Shown here: piece by piece, positions 25,558-34,542 of the stretch
How the letters are laid out: the number at the start of each line of letters is the position of its first letter
Position numbering within the stretch: the stretch's first letter is position 1
Assembly (NCBI GenBank): GCA_016208685.1
Contig: JACQXM010000024.1
Location: forward strand, 106,537-170,536
Length of the DNA: 64,000 bases
Direction of reading: 5' to 3'
Origin: Planctomycetota bacterium
Lineage (GTDB): Bacteria > Planctomycetota > Phycisphaerae > UBA1845
The notes under the pieces: generated by a model
Told to the model about the DNA's origin: nothing
Seen by the model: the letters and a program-made list of their open reading frames with translations, nothing else
Databases searched by the model: none
Program-made: the position numbers and the translations under genes

Positions 25558-26880
25558 ATGGAACTCGACCTCCTCCGCGGCGAGCCGGAAGCCGACGTCG
25601 GCAGCTACTTCGTCGCCAATTACCCGCCGTTCTCGGTTTGGTCGCGGGAACACGTGTCGCATGCGCTCCAGACCATCGACGCGCCGGCGCGGGAAGGGAG
25701 CGATAAGCCGGTCGGGCTGTATCTGCACATCCCGTTCTGTCGGAAGCGCTGCAAGTTCTGTTACTACCGGGTTTATACCGACAAGAATTCTGACGACGTG
25801 GAGACCTACCTCTCGGCGCTGACGCGCGAGGTATCGCTGTACGCTGATCGCGCCAGTCTGCGCGGCCGCACGTTCGAGTTCGTCTACTTCGGAGGTGGCA
25901 CACCCTCCTTCCTCAGCAGCGAGCAGCTCCGCCGGCTTATCGACGACATCTCGAAACACTGGTCCTGGGAACGGGCTCGCGAAGTGACCTTTGAGTGCGA
26001 ACCGGGAACGTTGCGCAAGGGCAAGCTCCAGGCGATCAAGGAGATCGGCACCACGCGGCTGAGCCTGGGCGTGGAGCATTTCGACGACGAAGTACTTTCC
26101 GTCAACGGCCGGGCGCACAAGTCTCTGGAAATCTTCCGTGCTTTCCAGTGGGCTCGCGACGTGGGGTTCGATCAGATCAACCTCGATCTGATCGCGGGAA
26201 TGGTCGGCGATGAGGAAGGCAAGTGGAAGGACACGGTGGCGAAAACGCTGGAGCTGGCGCCCGACAGCGTCACCATCTACCAGATGGAGGTCCCCTTCAA
26301 CAGCGTGCTCGCCCGTGAGGCGCGTACCGGCTCGCCACCTCCCGCGGCGGATTGGCCCACCAAGCGGGCGTGGATGGACTACGCCTTCGCGGAGTTCGAG
26401 GCGGCGGGATACGAAATCTGTAGCGCCTACACCGTCGTCAAGCGGAACAGCGGCGCGCGATTCGTCTACCGCGACGCGCTCTGGCATGGTTCCGACATGA
26501 TCGGCACGGGCGTGGCATCGTTCTCGCACCTGCAGGGCGTGCACTTTCAGAATGAGGATTCGTGGGAGGCATACGTGGGGCGGCTGGAGCGCGGGGAGCT
26601 GCCCCTCGCTCGAGCGCTTCCCGTCAGCCGTGACGAGTTGATGACCCGAGAGCTGGTGCTTCAGCTCAAGCTGGGCCGGCTGGATGCCGCGTACTTCCGG
26701 TCGAAGTTCGGCGTGGAGATCACGCGGCGATTCGCGGAGGCCTTCGGGGCGCTCGTCGAGGAGGGGTATGCGGAGGTCAGCGGCGATGCGGTGGCGCTCA
26801 CCCGCACGGGGCTCTTGCGCGCCGACGGCCTGCTGCCGCGGTTCTTCGAGCCGCGTTACCGGAACATCCGTTACAGCTAA
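25558..26880 (+). CDS. HemN/HemW-like radical SAM protein
   Basis: A 440-residue member of the coproporphyrinogen III oxidase-like radical SAM family. CRKRCKFC places the cluster cysteines at 61, 65 and 68 (CxxxCxxC), preceded by YLHIPF, with the SAM-binding FGGGTPS segment and a winged C-terminal HemN-type domain (LVLQLKLGRLDAAYF onwards). True HemN makes protoporphyrinogen; many relatives are heme chaperones (HemW) or methylases. Its position inside a ligase/reductase/halogenase-like run argues for a biosynthetic role rather than housekeeping heme synthesis, as inference. The stop overlaps the next start by one base (TAATG). Confidence 0.85.
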   Translation: MELDLLRGEPEADVGSYFVANYPPFSVWSREHVSHALQTIDAPAREGSDKPVGLYLHIPFCRKRCKFCYYRVYTDKNSDDVETYLSALTREVSLYADRASLRGRTFEFVYFGGGTPSFLSSEQLRRLIDDISKHWSWERAREVTFECEPGTLRKGKLQAIKEIGTTRLSLGVEHFDDEVLSVNGRAHKSLEIFRAFQWARDVGFDQINLDLIAGMVGDEEGKWKDTVAKTLELAPDSVTIYQMEVPFNSVLAREARTGSPPPAADWPTKRAWMDYAFAEFEAAGYEICSAYTVVKRNSGARFVYRDALWHGSDMIGTGVASFSHLQGVHFQNEDSWEAYVGRLERGELPLARALPVSRDELMTRELVLQLKLGRLDAAYFRSKFGVEITRRFAEAFGALVEEGYAEVSGDAVALTRTGLLRADGLLPRFFEPRYRNIRYS

Positions 26881-27491
26881 TGCCCAGCGCCCAGCACCAC
26901 CACAGCGACGGCGAGGTCGGCGACGTTCTGGCTCGTCTCTGGCAGAACGTCAACGGGACGTGCACTTCGGGTTTTCGCTTCGACGCCGTTGAGCCCGCGG
27001 CCATCCCGCCCCCGGCGCAGGAATTGCTCGTTCACCAGGAGCACATGACCGCCAGGCTTTCGGCGTATTACGGTGCACCGGCCGAGCTCCGTGTGCTAAG
27101 CGACCGAACCGACGGCAACTGGTACGGACGCCGGATCACCCTCGCCGCTGGCACCCCCCCGCGAATCATCGAGTTGGGACTGGCCCGGGTCCGCCTGGAT
27201 CCGCTGCCGGAGCCCGCGCGCCGGGAAGTACTCGACAGGACGCGACCGCTCGGCGACGTCCTCACGCGGCACAAGGTGCTGACGCGGGTCATGCCGCAGT
27301 GGTACGTGCGGTTCGCGGCCGATTGCGGTATAACCGCCGCCTGGGGCCTGGCGCCGATGGGAGAGCTGTTCGGTCGAGTCGGGATGATCGATTGTGCGGG
27401 ACAACCGGCGATCGAACTTCTGGAAATAGTGACCGGGGCGCCCCGCGGCACGGCGAAAGGGCTAGAGGCGTCAGCGAGGACGGGGTCATGA
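26880..27491 (+). CDS. Chorismate lyase-like (UbiC family) protein
   Basis: A 203-residue protein. ELLVHQEHMTARLSAYYG, WYGRRITL and ARREVLDRTRPLGDVL follow the chorismate pyruvate-lyase/UTRA pattern, and AIELLEIV supplies a Glu near the end as in UbiC. The Arg of GRR and the Leu of PLGDVL could match active-site residues of E. coli UbiC. UbiC converts chorismate to 4-hydroxybenzoate and pyruvate. Planctomycete relatives are poorly characterised, so the activity is inferred. It is coupled on both sides: one-base overlap upstream and four-base overlap with the flavoprotein gene. Confidence 0.7.
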   Translation: MPSAQHHHSDGEVGDVLARLWQNVNGTCTSGFRFDAVEPAAIPPPAQELLVHQEHMTARLSAYYGAPAELRVLSDRTDGNWYGRRITLAAGTPPRIIELGLARVRLDPLPEPARREVLDRTRPLGDVLTRHKVLTRVMPQWYVRFAADCGITAAWGLAPMGELFGRVGMIDCAGQPAIELLEIVTGAPRGTAKGLEASARTGS

Positions 27492-28750
27492 GAACCAGAC
27501 AGGACTACGACAGCATCGTCATCGGTGGAGGCCCGGCCGGCGCCACGGTTTCTACGCTCCTGGCGCGACAGGGTCGGCGCGTCCTGCTCCTGGAGAAAAG
27601 CCAGTTTCCCCGCCACCACATCGGCGAGTCGCTCATGCCGCACACCTACTGGACGTTTCAGCGACTGGGCATGCTGGAGAAGCTCAAGGCGTCGCACTTT
27701 CCGCGCAAGGAAAGCGTGCAGTTCGTCAGCGCCACGGGTAAGGAATCGCAGCCGTTCTACTTCTTCGACCGCGACCCCAACGAGTGGTCCATTACCTGGC
27801 AGGTGCACCGCGGGGAGTTCGACCGGATGATGCTGGACAACGCCCGCGAGAACGGCGTGGATGTGCGCGAGGGCGTGGCAGTCAAGGAGGTCCTCTTCGA
27901 CGGCTCGCGGGCGCGGGGCGTGCGGGCCCGGGTGGACGAAACGTGGATGGAATGGCACGCCCCGGTCACTATCGACGCTACCGGCAACATCGCCCTGATC
28001 TCGCGCCAACTCAACCTCCGCTATCCCGACGCACGGCTCAAGCACGCCGCGATCTACGCTTACTGGAAGGGTGCCTATCGCGACGAGGGGCGCAACGCCG
28101 GTGCCACCATCGTCGCCTACACACCAGACAACAACGGCTGGTTCTGGTTCATCCCGCTGCCGGATGACATCACCAGTGTTGGCGTGGTGGCCCCGCCCTC
28201 GTACTTGTGCACCGCCCGTGGCGACGATCCGCTCGCCACCCTGGAAGAGGAAATCGCCAACTGCCCGGCCGCGGCCCGCCGCCTGACCTCCGCCACGCGC
28301 GTGAGTCATGCGTATGTCACCAGCGATTTTTCCTACCGCTCGCGGCGGGTCGCCGGCGACGGCTGGCTGATGGTCGGCGACGCCTTCGGCTTTCTCGACC
28401 CCATCTACTCCTCCGGCGTCATGCTGGCGCTGAAGAGCGGCGAGTTCGCCGCCGACGCCGTTCATGAGGCGCTTGCCGCCGGAGACTTCTCCGCCGAGCA
28501 GCTCGGGGGTTGGGCGGCACAGCACGCGGCAGGCATCCAGCGGGTCCGCCAACTGGTGTACGCCTTCTACGACAAGCGCTTCAGCTTCGGGGAGTTCATC
28601 CGCGAGTATCCGCAGTTTCATAACGACGTCGTCCGGGTGCTCATCGGCGACGTGTTCAACAGCGAGGTGGACGAGATGTTCCGCGTTCTCGGCCGGGTGA
28701 TCGATATGCCGGAGCCGCTGGAGCTCGAACAGGGTGTGCGAAGCGCATGA
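27488..28750 (+). CDS. FAD-dependent halogenase-like oxidoreductase
   Basis: A 420-residue flavoprotein. The Rossmann loop is GGGPAGAT (13-20), followed by HIGESLMP (44-51) and HFPRKESVQF (Lys 74). WFWFIP (218-223) matches the WxWxIP signature that separates flavin-dependent halogenases from monooxygenases. GDAFGFLDPIYSSGV is the FAD-contacting segment, with helical C-terminus. Lys 74 is in the region of the catalytic Lys of halogenases. A geranylgeranyl-reductase-type enzyme is the main alternative. ATGA overlaps join it to both the UbiC-like gene and the DUF3311 gene. Phenolic 4-hydroxybenzoate derivatives are a plausible substrate, as inference. Confidence 0.8.
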   Translation: MRTRQDYDSIVIGGGPAGATVSTLLARQGRRVLLLEKSQFPRHHIGESLMPHTYWTFQRLGMLEKLKASHFPRKESVQFVSATGKESQPFYFFDRDPNEWSITWQVHRGEFDRMMLDNARENGVDVREGVAVKEVLFDGSRARGVRARVDETWMEWHAPVTIDATGNIALISRQLNLRYPDARLKHAAIYAYWKGAYRDEGRNAGATIVAYTPDNNGWFWFIPLPDDITSVGVVAPPSYLCTARGDDPLATLEEEIANCPAAARRLTSATRVSHAYVTSDFSYRSRRVAGDGWLMVGDAFGFLDPIYSSGVMLALKSGEFAADAVHEALAAGDFSAEQLGGWAAQHAAGIQRVRQLVYAFYDKRFSFGEFIREYPQFHNDVVRVLIGDVFNSEVDEMFRVLGRVIDMPEPLELEQGVRSA

Positions 28751-28992
28751 AGCGATTCGTTACGCTGCTGGTCCTCGCACTCATCGTTTTGCACCAGGAT
28801 TTCTGGCACTGGGACCGGATTGAGCCGCTGGTCCTGGGGTTTCTGCCCATCGGGCTGGCGTATCACGCGGGCTTGTCGATCGCCGCCGCCGTGGTCTGGG
28901 CGCTGGCGGTGCGCTATTGCTGGCCGCGTGACGTGGACGTGGCGGAAGATCTCTGGGCGGGACAGGCCGCCGGAAAGCACCGCGAACTATGA
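28747..28992 (+). CDS. DUF3311-type small membrane protein, symporter partner
   Basis: An 81-residue protein with two transmembrane segments (LLVLALIVLHQDFW and IGLAYHAGLSIAAAVVWALAV) and the DUF3311 pattern WDRIEPLVLGFLPIGLAYH. Such small proteins are often encoded immediately before sodium:solute symporters and are thought to be accessory subunits. Here it overlaps the preceding flavoprotein by ATGA and the symporter start by ATGA. The tight coupling ties transport to the flavoenzyme. Confidence 0.8.
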   Translation: MKRFVTLLVLALIVLHQDFWHWDRIEPLVLGFLPIGLAYHAGLSIAAAVVWALAVRYCWPRDVDVAEDLWAGQAAGKHREL

Positions 28993-30653
28993 CCGCCTTC
29001 TGGATCATCGTCGGCTACCTTGCGGTGCTCATCTTCCTGGGCATTGCCAGCAACCGCGTTTTCCGCGGCACGGCCGTGGACTTCTTCCTCGCCTCGCGCG
29101 GCGTAGGCCCCTTCATGCTGCTGATGTCGCTCTTCGGCACCACCATGACGGCTTTCGCCATGGTGGGCAGCTCCGGCGAGTCTTTCGACACCGGCATCGG
29201 CGTCTACGGCATGATGGCCTCCTGGTCCGGCATCGTGCACTCGCTGTGCTTCTTCCTGGTGGGCGTGAAGCTGTGGTCGTTTGGCAAGCGCTACGGCTAC
29301 ATGACGCAGATTCAGTTCTTCCGCGACCGACTGGAATCCAGCCGCATCGGCCTGCTGCTCTTTCCCGTGCTCGTGGGGATGATGATCCCGTATCTGCTGG
29401 TCGGGGTGCTGGGGCTGGGGACGGCGATGGGCGCCTTTACCACCGGCGCCTTCCCCAACGCCTTTCCCACGAACAACCCCGCTACCAACGGCTCGCTTCC
29501 GCCTTGGCTGGGCATGGGCATCATTTGTGCCGTCGTCCTGCTTTATGTATTTGTCGGCGGGGTCCGCAGCACGGTGTGGGTGAACGCCTTCCAGAACGCC
29601 CTCTTCATGACCGTCGGCATCGTGACCATGTTCGTCATCGCCGATCGACTCGGCGGCGCCCAGAACGCCACGCGCATGGTGGCGGAGCGCTACCCCAGCA
29701 TGCTCAAGCGCAGCTTCGACCCAAAGGACGAACCGCGATACCAACAGAAGCTGGCGGCGTTCGAGAAGCAGATGGCGGAGTGGGAGCAGCGTGGCCGGAC
29801 CGGTCCCAAGCCGCACCACGTGGAGCGTCCGGGCGTCGGACAGTGGGAGTTCCTCACCTACGCGTTCATCCCCCTGAGCGTGGCGATGTTCCCGCACCTG
29901 TTCCAATACTACCTGACGGCGAAATCGGCCAAGTCGTTCCGCCTATCGGTCATCATGCACCCCGTGTGCATCCTCGTGATCTGGCTGCCCTGCGTCATGC
30001 TGGGCGTATGGGCGACCTCGGCGATGGTCGACGGAAAGCCGGTGATTCCGCCGAGTTTTACCAACCCCAACGCCGTGCTGGCGAAGATGGTGAAGGACCT
30101 TACCGGTCCCATCCTTGGAGGGCTGACGGCCGCGGGCATCCTGGCCACCAACTCCCTCGACGCCCAGTTCCTTTGCCTGGGCAACATGTTCACCAACGAC
30201 ATCGTGGTGCATCACTACGGCGAAAAGCGCTTCACCGATCGCCAGCTTGTGGTGCTGGGCCGGGTGTTCGTGGTGGCGGTCGTGGTGGTCGCCTATGTGA
30301 TCGCGCTGCTGCAACCGCGGGGCGTGTTCGAGCTGGGCGTGTGGTGCTTTTCCGGGTTCGCGAGCCTGGCGCCGCTGGTCATCGGAGCGCTGTATTGGAA
30401 GCGCATGAGCAAGGCGGGCGCGTATGCGTCGGTTTTCGCGACCGCCGTCACCTGGTTCTGGCTGTTTCACGAGTCGGGCTACGGCGCGGAGCAACACTAC
30501 CTGGTGTGGGGGATGAACCCCGTGGCGGTGATCATCACGGTGGGCACGTTGGCGCTGGTGCTGGTGTCGCTGGTAACGCCGCCTCCTTCTCCGGCGACGC
30601 TGGCCAAGTTTTTCGGCGGCTCCGGGGGTTCTGAAGTGCCGCGGGCACTGTGA
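28989..30653 (+). CDS. Sodium:solute symporter family protein
   Basis: A 554-residue inner-membrane protein of the SSS family with about 13 hydrophobic segments. DFFLASRGVGPFMLLMSLFGTTMTAF is the typical N-terminal region, and LGLGTAMG-type and AAGILATNSLDAQFLCLGNMFTNDI regions contain the Na+ site helix. A soluble insertion of about 60 charged residues (YPSMLKRSFDPKDE to VERPGVGQ) interrupts the middle. SSS proteins import sugars, amino acids, carboxylates or nucleobases with Na+. It is the last gene of the coupled run; the solute is not identifiable. Confidence 0.88.
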   Translation: MTAFWIIVGYLAVLIFLGIASNRVFRGTAVDFFLASRGVGPFMLLMSLFGTTMTAFAMVGSSGESFDTGIGVYGMMASWSGIVHSLCFFLVGVKLWSFGKRYGYMTQIQFFRDRLESSRIGLLLFPVLVGMMIPYLLVGVLGLGTAMGAFTTGAFPNAFPTNNPATNGSLPPWLGMGIICAVVLLYVFVGGVRSTVWVNAFQNALFMTVGIVTMFVIADRLGGAQNATRMVAERYPSMLKRSFDPKDEPRYQQKLAAFEKQMAEWEQRGRTGPKPHHVERPGVGQWEFLTYAFIPLSVAMFPHLFQYYLTAKSAKSFRLSVIMHPVCILVIWLPCVMLGVWATSAMVDGKPVIPPSFTNPNAVLAKMVKDLTGPILGGLTAAGILATNSLDAQFLCLGNMFTNDIVVHHYGEKRFTDRQLVVLGRVFVVAVVVVAYVIALLQPRGVFELGVWCFSGFASLAPLVIGALYWKRMSKAGAYASVFATAVTWFWLFHESGYGAEQHYLVWGMNPVAVIITVGTLALVLVSLVTPPPSPATLAKFFGGSGGSEVPRAL

Positions 30654-30756
30654 TCACGGGGGCACCACCGGGGGCCCACCAGAGGACGGTTGGGGCACTG
30701 CCTTCGCGGTCAGGGAACCCGTTGATGGCCTCGACCGCAGGCACGAGGGAGGCGCT

Positions 30757-31161
30757 ATGCCAGGTGAGTTCCGTATGACCCGCCGCGTGCAGTTCGTGGA
30801 GACGGACCTTGCCGGCGTTCTGCACTTCTCCAATTACTACCGCTGGATGGAGGAGGCGGAATGCGGCTTCTGGCGGTCGCTGGGGCTGAAGGTCGTCAAC
30901 CCGCATGAAGGCGGCCACATGAGCTGGCCGCGTGCCGCCACCAGTTGCGAGTACTTCGCTCCCGCCCGCTTCGAGGACGAGCTGGAGCTGACGCTCACGG
31001 TGGCCGCGGTGGGCGAACGATCCGTGACTTTCGAGGTCGAATTTCGCCGCGACGGCGAGCGCATCGCCCGCGGCCGCAGCACCGGCGTCTGCTGCATCAT
31101 GAGCGACGGCGCATTCCGCTCCACGCGCATTCCGGACGACATCCGCTCGAAGTTGACTTAG
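30757..31161 (+). CDS. Acyl-CoA thioesterase, 4HBT/YbgC hotdog family
   Basis: A 134-residue single hotdog domain. The signature VETDLAGVLHFSNYYRWMEEAE contains the catalytic-type Asp (about 15) and the helix of 4-hydroxybenzoyl-CoA thioesterases/YbgC. Start ATG 30757 has GGGAGG just upstream. It hydrolyses acyl-CoA or acyl-ACP thioesters. It lies 103 bases after the symporter gene, so membership of the cluster is possible but not proved; a benzoyl-CoA-type substrate would fit the ligase and UbiC-like neighbours. Confidence 0.85.
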   Translation: MPGEFRMTRRVQFVETDLAGVLHFSNYYRWMEEAECGFWRSLGLKVVNPHEGGHMSWPRAATSCEYFAPARFEDELELTLTVAAVGERSVTFEVEFRRDGERIARGRSTGVCCIMSDGAFRSTRIPDDIRSKLT

Positions 31162-31329
31162 CTCGCGCTTCGCCCATACTCACCGGGGCGCAACCGGCGG
31201 ACGCGGCGCCGCACCGCGACCGCGTTTTTCGTGCGCTGCAAAGCGATGTTCGACGCGCGGCGGCACGGAAATTGCTGGTCGAATCAGGGCGCCGCGGTGC
31301 GTGCGTCCCTGCGGCTCGTGAGAGGTTCT

Positions 31330-34300
31330 GTGGGCGTAACGTCGCAAATCAACCAGCGGGCACGCGAAATCGGGCTGGGGATCTTCGAGCTCGCCCGCGC
31401 TGCGGAACCGCGCCCCTGGCAAAAGGCCGCCTGGCTGGAGCGTGCCACACATTGGCTGGACGGCGACGAACGCCTGCGCACGCGTGCCTTTCAGTTCGTT
31501 GACTGCCTGCCGGCCCTGCGCAGCAACGCCGAGATCAACCGCCACCTGGCGGAGTACTTCGACCGTCGGCACGTGAACCTTCCGGGCATTGCGCACGCGG
31601 TGCTCGGACCGGGCGCGCTGAATCGCCTGCGCTCGGATGTCGTCGGCATGGCGGCGCGCTTCGGGGCCCGGCAGATGGCAGGGCGGTTCATCACCGGTTT
31701 TGACATCCCCAGCGCCGCAAACACCATCGAGCGCCTCCGCCGCCAGGGGATGGCCTTTACGCTCGACGTGCTCGGCGAATCTACGACGAGTTATGCCCGT
31801 GCCGAGGCCTACGCGCGGGTCTACCACGAACTGATCGACCGCCTGTCCGCCGTGGCGCCGCAGTGGCCGACGGTCCCGCGCATCGACTTCGACTCCGCCG
31901 GCCCCATGCCGCGCGTCAACCTCTCCATCAAACTCACCGGGCTTGACCCCTATTTTGACGCCATAGATCCGCAGCGTTCCATTGCGGCGGTCTGCGAGCG
32001 GTTGCGACCGCTCCTTTCCCGCGCCCGCCGCGCCGGCGCGTTCGTCAACATCGACATGGAGTCCACGAAACACCGCGAGATCACGCTGCATCTGTTCAAG
32101 ACGCTGCTCATGGAGCCGGAGTTCCGCGACTGGCGCGACATCGGCATCGTGGTCCAGGCCTATCTGCGCGACGGTGAACGGGACCTCGCCGGGCTGCTGG
32201 ATTGGGGGCGGCGGCGCGGGTGTCGCTTCGCCGTTCGGCTGGTTAAGGGCGCTTACTGGGACGCGGAAACCGCCGCCGCCGTGCGCAGCTACAAGCAGCC
32301 CCCCGTCTGGACGCGGAAGTGGGAGTCCGACGCCTGCTACGAACGCATGACGCGCGTGATGCTGGAAAACACGGTCCTCATCCGGCCCTGTTTCGCCAGC
32401 CACAACGTGCGCTCGATCGCCGTCGCCGTCGCCACCGCCGAGTCCCTCGGCCTGTCGCCCCGGGACTATGAGATTCAGATGCTCTACGGCATGGGCGACC
32501 CGCTCAAGACGGCCATGGTGCGCCTGGGCCAGTGCCTGCGGGTGTATTGCCCCTACGGAGACCTGATGCCCGGCATGGGCTACCTGATTCGCCGCCTCCT
32601 GGAGAACACCTCCAACGAAGGCTTCTTGAAACAATCGTTCGCGGATCGCGCGGACCATGAGCGGCTGCTCGCCGACCCGGCGGTGGCCCGTCCGCCCAGC
32701 GCCCCCCTGCCCGCCCGCGACTATTGCGACACCGATCCGCTGGAGACGCCAAGCATGTTCACCAACGCCAGCCATACCAACTTCGCCTCGGCGGAAAACC
32801 GCGGCAGAATGTCCGGAGCCATCGAGTACGTCCGCGGTGAGATGGGTCGCACGCACCCGCTGGTGATTGCCGGCGAGCCGGTCGCCGCGCCCGAGGCGTT
32901 TGATTCCATCAACCCTTCGCGGGCCACGGAGCGCGTGGGCCGCGTTTCGCAAGCCACCGACGCAGACGTCGATCGTGCCGTCGCCGCGGCGCGCAGGGCG
33001 TTCGCGTCCTGGCGGCACACCCCCGCCGCTCATCGCGCCGATCTACTCCGCAAGCTGGCGGACCGTCTCGAGGCCCGCCGTTTCGAGCTTGCCGCCACCA
33101 TGATCCTCGAGGTCGGCAAGCCCTGGCGCGAGGCGGACGCCGACGTGACCGAGGCGATCGACCATTGCCGCTTCTATGCGGAGCAGATCGAACGCATCGA
33201 GTCCCGCCCGCGGCGGCGGAACCTGCCGGGCGAGGACAATCTGCTGATGTACTCGCCGAAGGGCGTCTGCGCCGTGATCGCGCCGTGGGCGTTCCCCTTG
33301 GCCATCCTGGCGGGCATGACCTCGGCGGCGATGGCGGCGGGAAACACCGTGGTCATGAAGCCGGCGCGGCAGGCGTCAGTGCTCGCCGCCAAGCTCGTGG
33401 AGATCGTACACGACGTGGGTTTCCCCGCCGGCGTTCTGAACTTCGTGCCCGGCCCGGGGGCGGTCATCGGCCGGCACCTGGTGGAGCACGGCGAAGTGAG
33501 CCTGGTGGCCTTCACGGGCTCGCAGGAAGTGGGTACCGCGGTCATCCGCGCCGGCGCCGCGGTCCGTCCCGGGCAGGCGTTCATCAGGAAGATGATCGTG
33601 GAGATGGGCGGGAAGAACGCCATCCTGGTGGACGACGATGCCGACCTCGACGGCGCCGTGCAGGCGACCGTGGAGTCGGCGTTCGCCTTCGCGGGTCAAA
33701 AGTGCAGCAGTTGCGGCCGCCTGGTGGTGCTCGAGGGGGTGTACGACGCGCTCGTGGCACGGTTGCGCGAGGCGGTGGAGAGCCTGCCCATCGGTCCCGC
33801 CGAGGTTCCCTCGACCATTGTAGGTCCAGTAATCGATGCCGAGGCGCGCGAACGCATTCAGGGCTATATCGAGCTTGGTCGGCGCGAGGGACGTTTGCTG
33901 GCACAGGCCGCGCTGCCGGAGGAGTGTACCGGCGGTTTCTTCGTGCCACCGACGGTAATCGGCGACGTTGCGCCGGAGTCGCGCCTGGCGCAGGAGGAGG
34001 TCTTCGGTCCGCTGCTTGCGGTCCTGCGGGCGCCGGACTTCGACACGGCGCTGGAGATCGCCAACGGCACGCGCTATGCCCTCACCGGCGGCATCTTCTC
34101 GCGGAGCCCCGCGCACATTGAACTGGCACGGCGGGAATTCGCCGTCGGGAACCTCTACATCAACCGCAGGATTACGGGTTCACAGGTGGACGCGCAGCCA
34201 TTCGGCGGCTTCAAACTGAGCGGAACCGGCGTCAAGGCCGGTTCCCCGGACTACCTGCTGCACTTCATGGATGCGCGATGCGTAACGGAAAACACGCTGC

Positions 34301-34341
34301 GCAGCGGACTGGTGCCCCGCGCCGAGCGCGCGGAGGCATAG
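31330..34341 (+). CDS. putA: Bifunctional proline dehydrogenase / L-glutamate gamma-semialdehyde dehydrogenase
   Basis: About 1003 residues. The N-terminal half is a PRODH barrel (FTLDVLGESTTSYARAEAY, VNLSIKLTGLD, RLVKGAYWD, FASHNVRSIA), binding FAD. The C-terminal half from about 500 is an ALDH (VIAPWAFPLAILAGM, EMGGKNAILVDDDADL, catalytic Cys in GQKCSSCGRL, GSQVDAQPFGG). It oxidises proline to glutamate in two steps with substrate channelling. The DNA-binding ribbon-helix-helix domain of enterobacterial PutA is absent, so it is not autoregulatory. GTG 31330 follows AGAGG; a longer GTG start at 31231 is possible. Confidence 0.93.
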   Translation: MGVTSQINQRAREIGLGIFELARAAEPRPWQKAAWLERATHWLDGDERLRTRAFQFVDCLPALRSNAEINRHLAEYFDRRHVNLPGIAHAVLGPGALNRLRSDVVGMAARFGARQMAGRFITGFDIPSAANTIERLRRQGMAFTLDVLGESTTSYARAEAYARVYHELIDRLSAVAPQWPTVPRIDFDSAGPMPRVNLSIKLTGLDPYFDAIDPQRSIAAVCERLRPLLSRARRAGAFVNIDMESTKHREITLHLFKTLLMEPEFRDWRDIGIVVQAYLRDGERDLAGLLDWGRRRGCRFAVRLVKGAYWDAETAAAVRSYKQPPVWTRKWESDACYERMTRVMLENTVLIRPCFASHNVRSIAVAVATAESLGLSPRDYEIQMLYGMGDPLKTAMVRLGQCLRVYCPYGDLMPGMGYLIRRLLENTSNEGFLKQSFADRADHERLLADPAVARPPSAPLPARDYCDTDPLETPSMFTNASHTNFASAENRGRMSGAIEYVRGEMGRTHPLVIAGEPVAAPEAFDSINPSRATERVGRVSQATDADVDRAVAAARRAFASWRHTPAAHRADLLRKLADRLEARRFELAATMILEVGKPWREADADVTEAIDHCRFYAEQIERIESRPRRRNLPGEDNLLMYSPKGVCAVIAPWAFPLAILAGMTSAAMAAGNTVVMKPARQASVLAAKLVEIVHDVGFPAGVLNFVPGPGAVIGRHLVEHGEVSLVAFTGSQEVGTAVIRAGAAVRPGQAFIRKMIVEMGGKNAILVDDDADLDGAVQATVESAFAFAGQKCSSCGRLVVLEGVYDALVARLREAVESLPIGPAEVPSTIVGPVIDAEARERIQGYIELGRREGRLLAQAALPEECTGGFFVPPTVIGDVAPESRLAQEEVFGPLLAVLRAPDFDTALEIANGTRYALTGGIFSRSPAHIELARREFAVGNLYINRRITGSQVDAQPFGGFKLSGTGVKAGSPDYLLHFMDARCVTENTLRSGLVPRAERAEA

Positions 34342-34393
34342 GATCCTCGCCGGGTGCGGCGCCGCAGTGGCGGTGGGGTCCCCGCATCCCTCA

Positions 34394-34418
34394 CGGAATT
34401 CAGAATTCCGAATTCGGG
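34394..34418. repeat. GAATTC-rich palindromic repeat, copy B
   Basis: GGAATTC (34395-34401), A, GAATTCC (34403-34409) is a perfect palindrome, followed by a further GAATTC in CCGAATTCGGG. It shares ATTCCGAATTC with 1666-1676 and the GAATTC theme with 2741-2767. It lies between putA and the DUF2723 gene. Confidence 0.5.
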
Positions 34419-34542
34419 ATTGCCCGCTTGTGGCGCGACCGATCACCGCAGCCCGTGCGGCACGCGCACGCGCCGCTACGAAGGGGTTGAGCGCACCTCG
34501 CGTTTGTCGTACCCCGGACGCAGCCCTACCATCCGCCGATGC

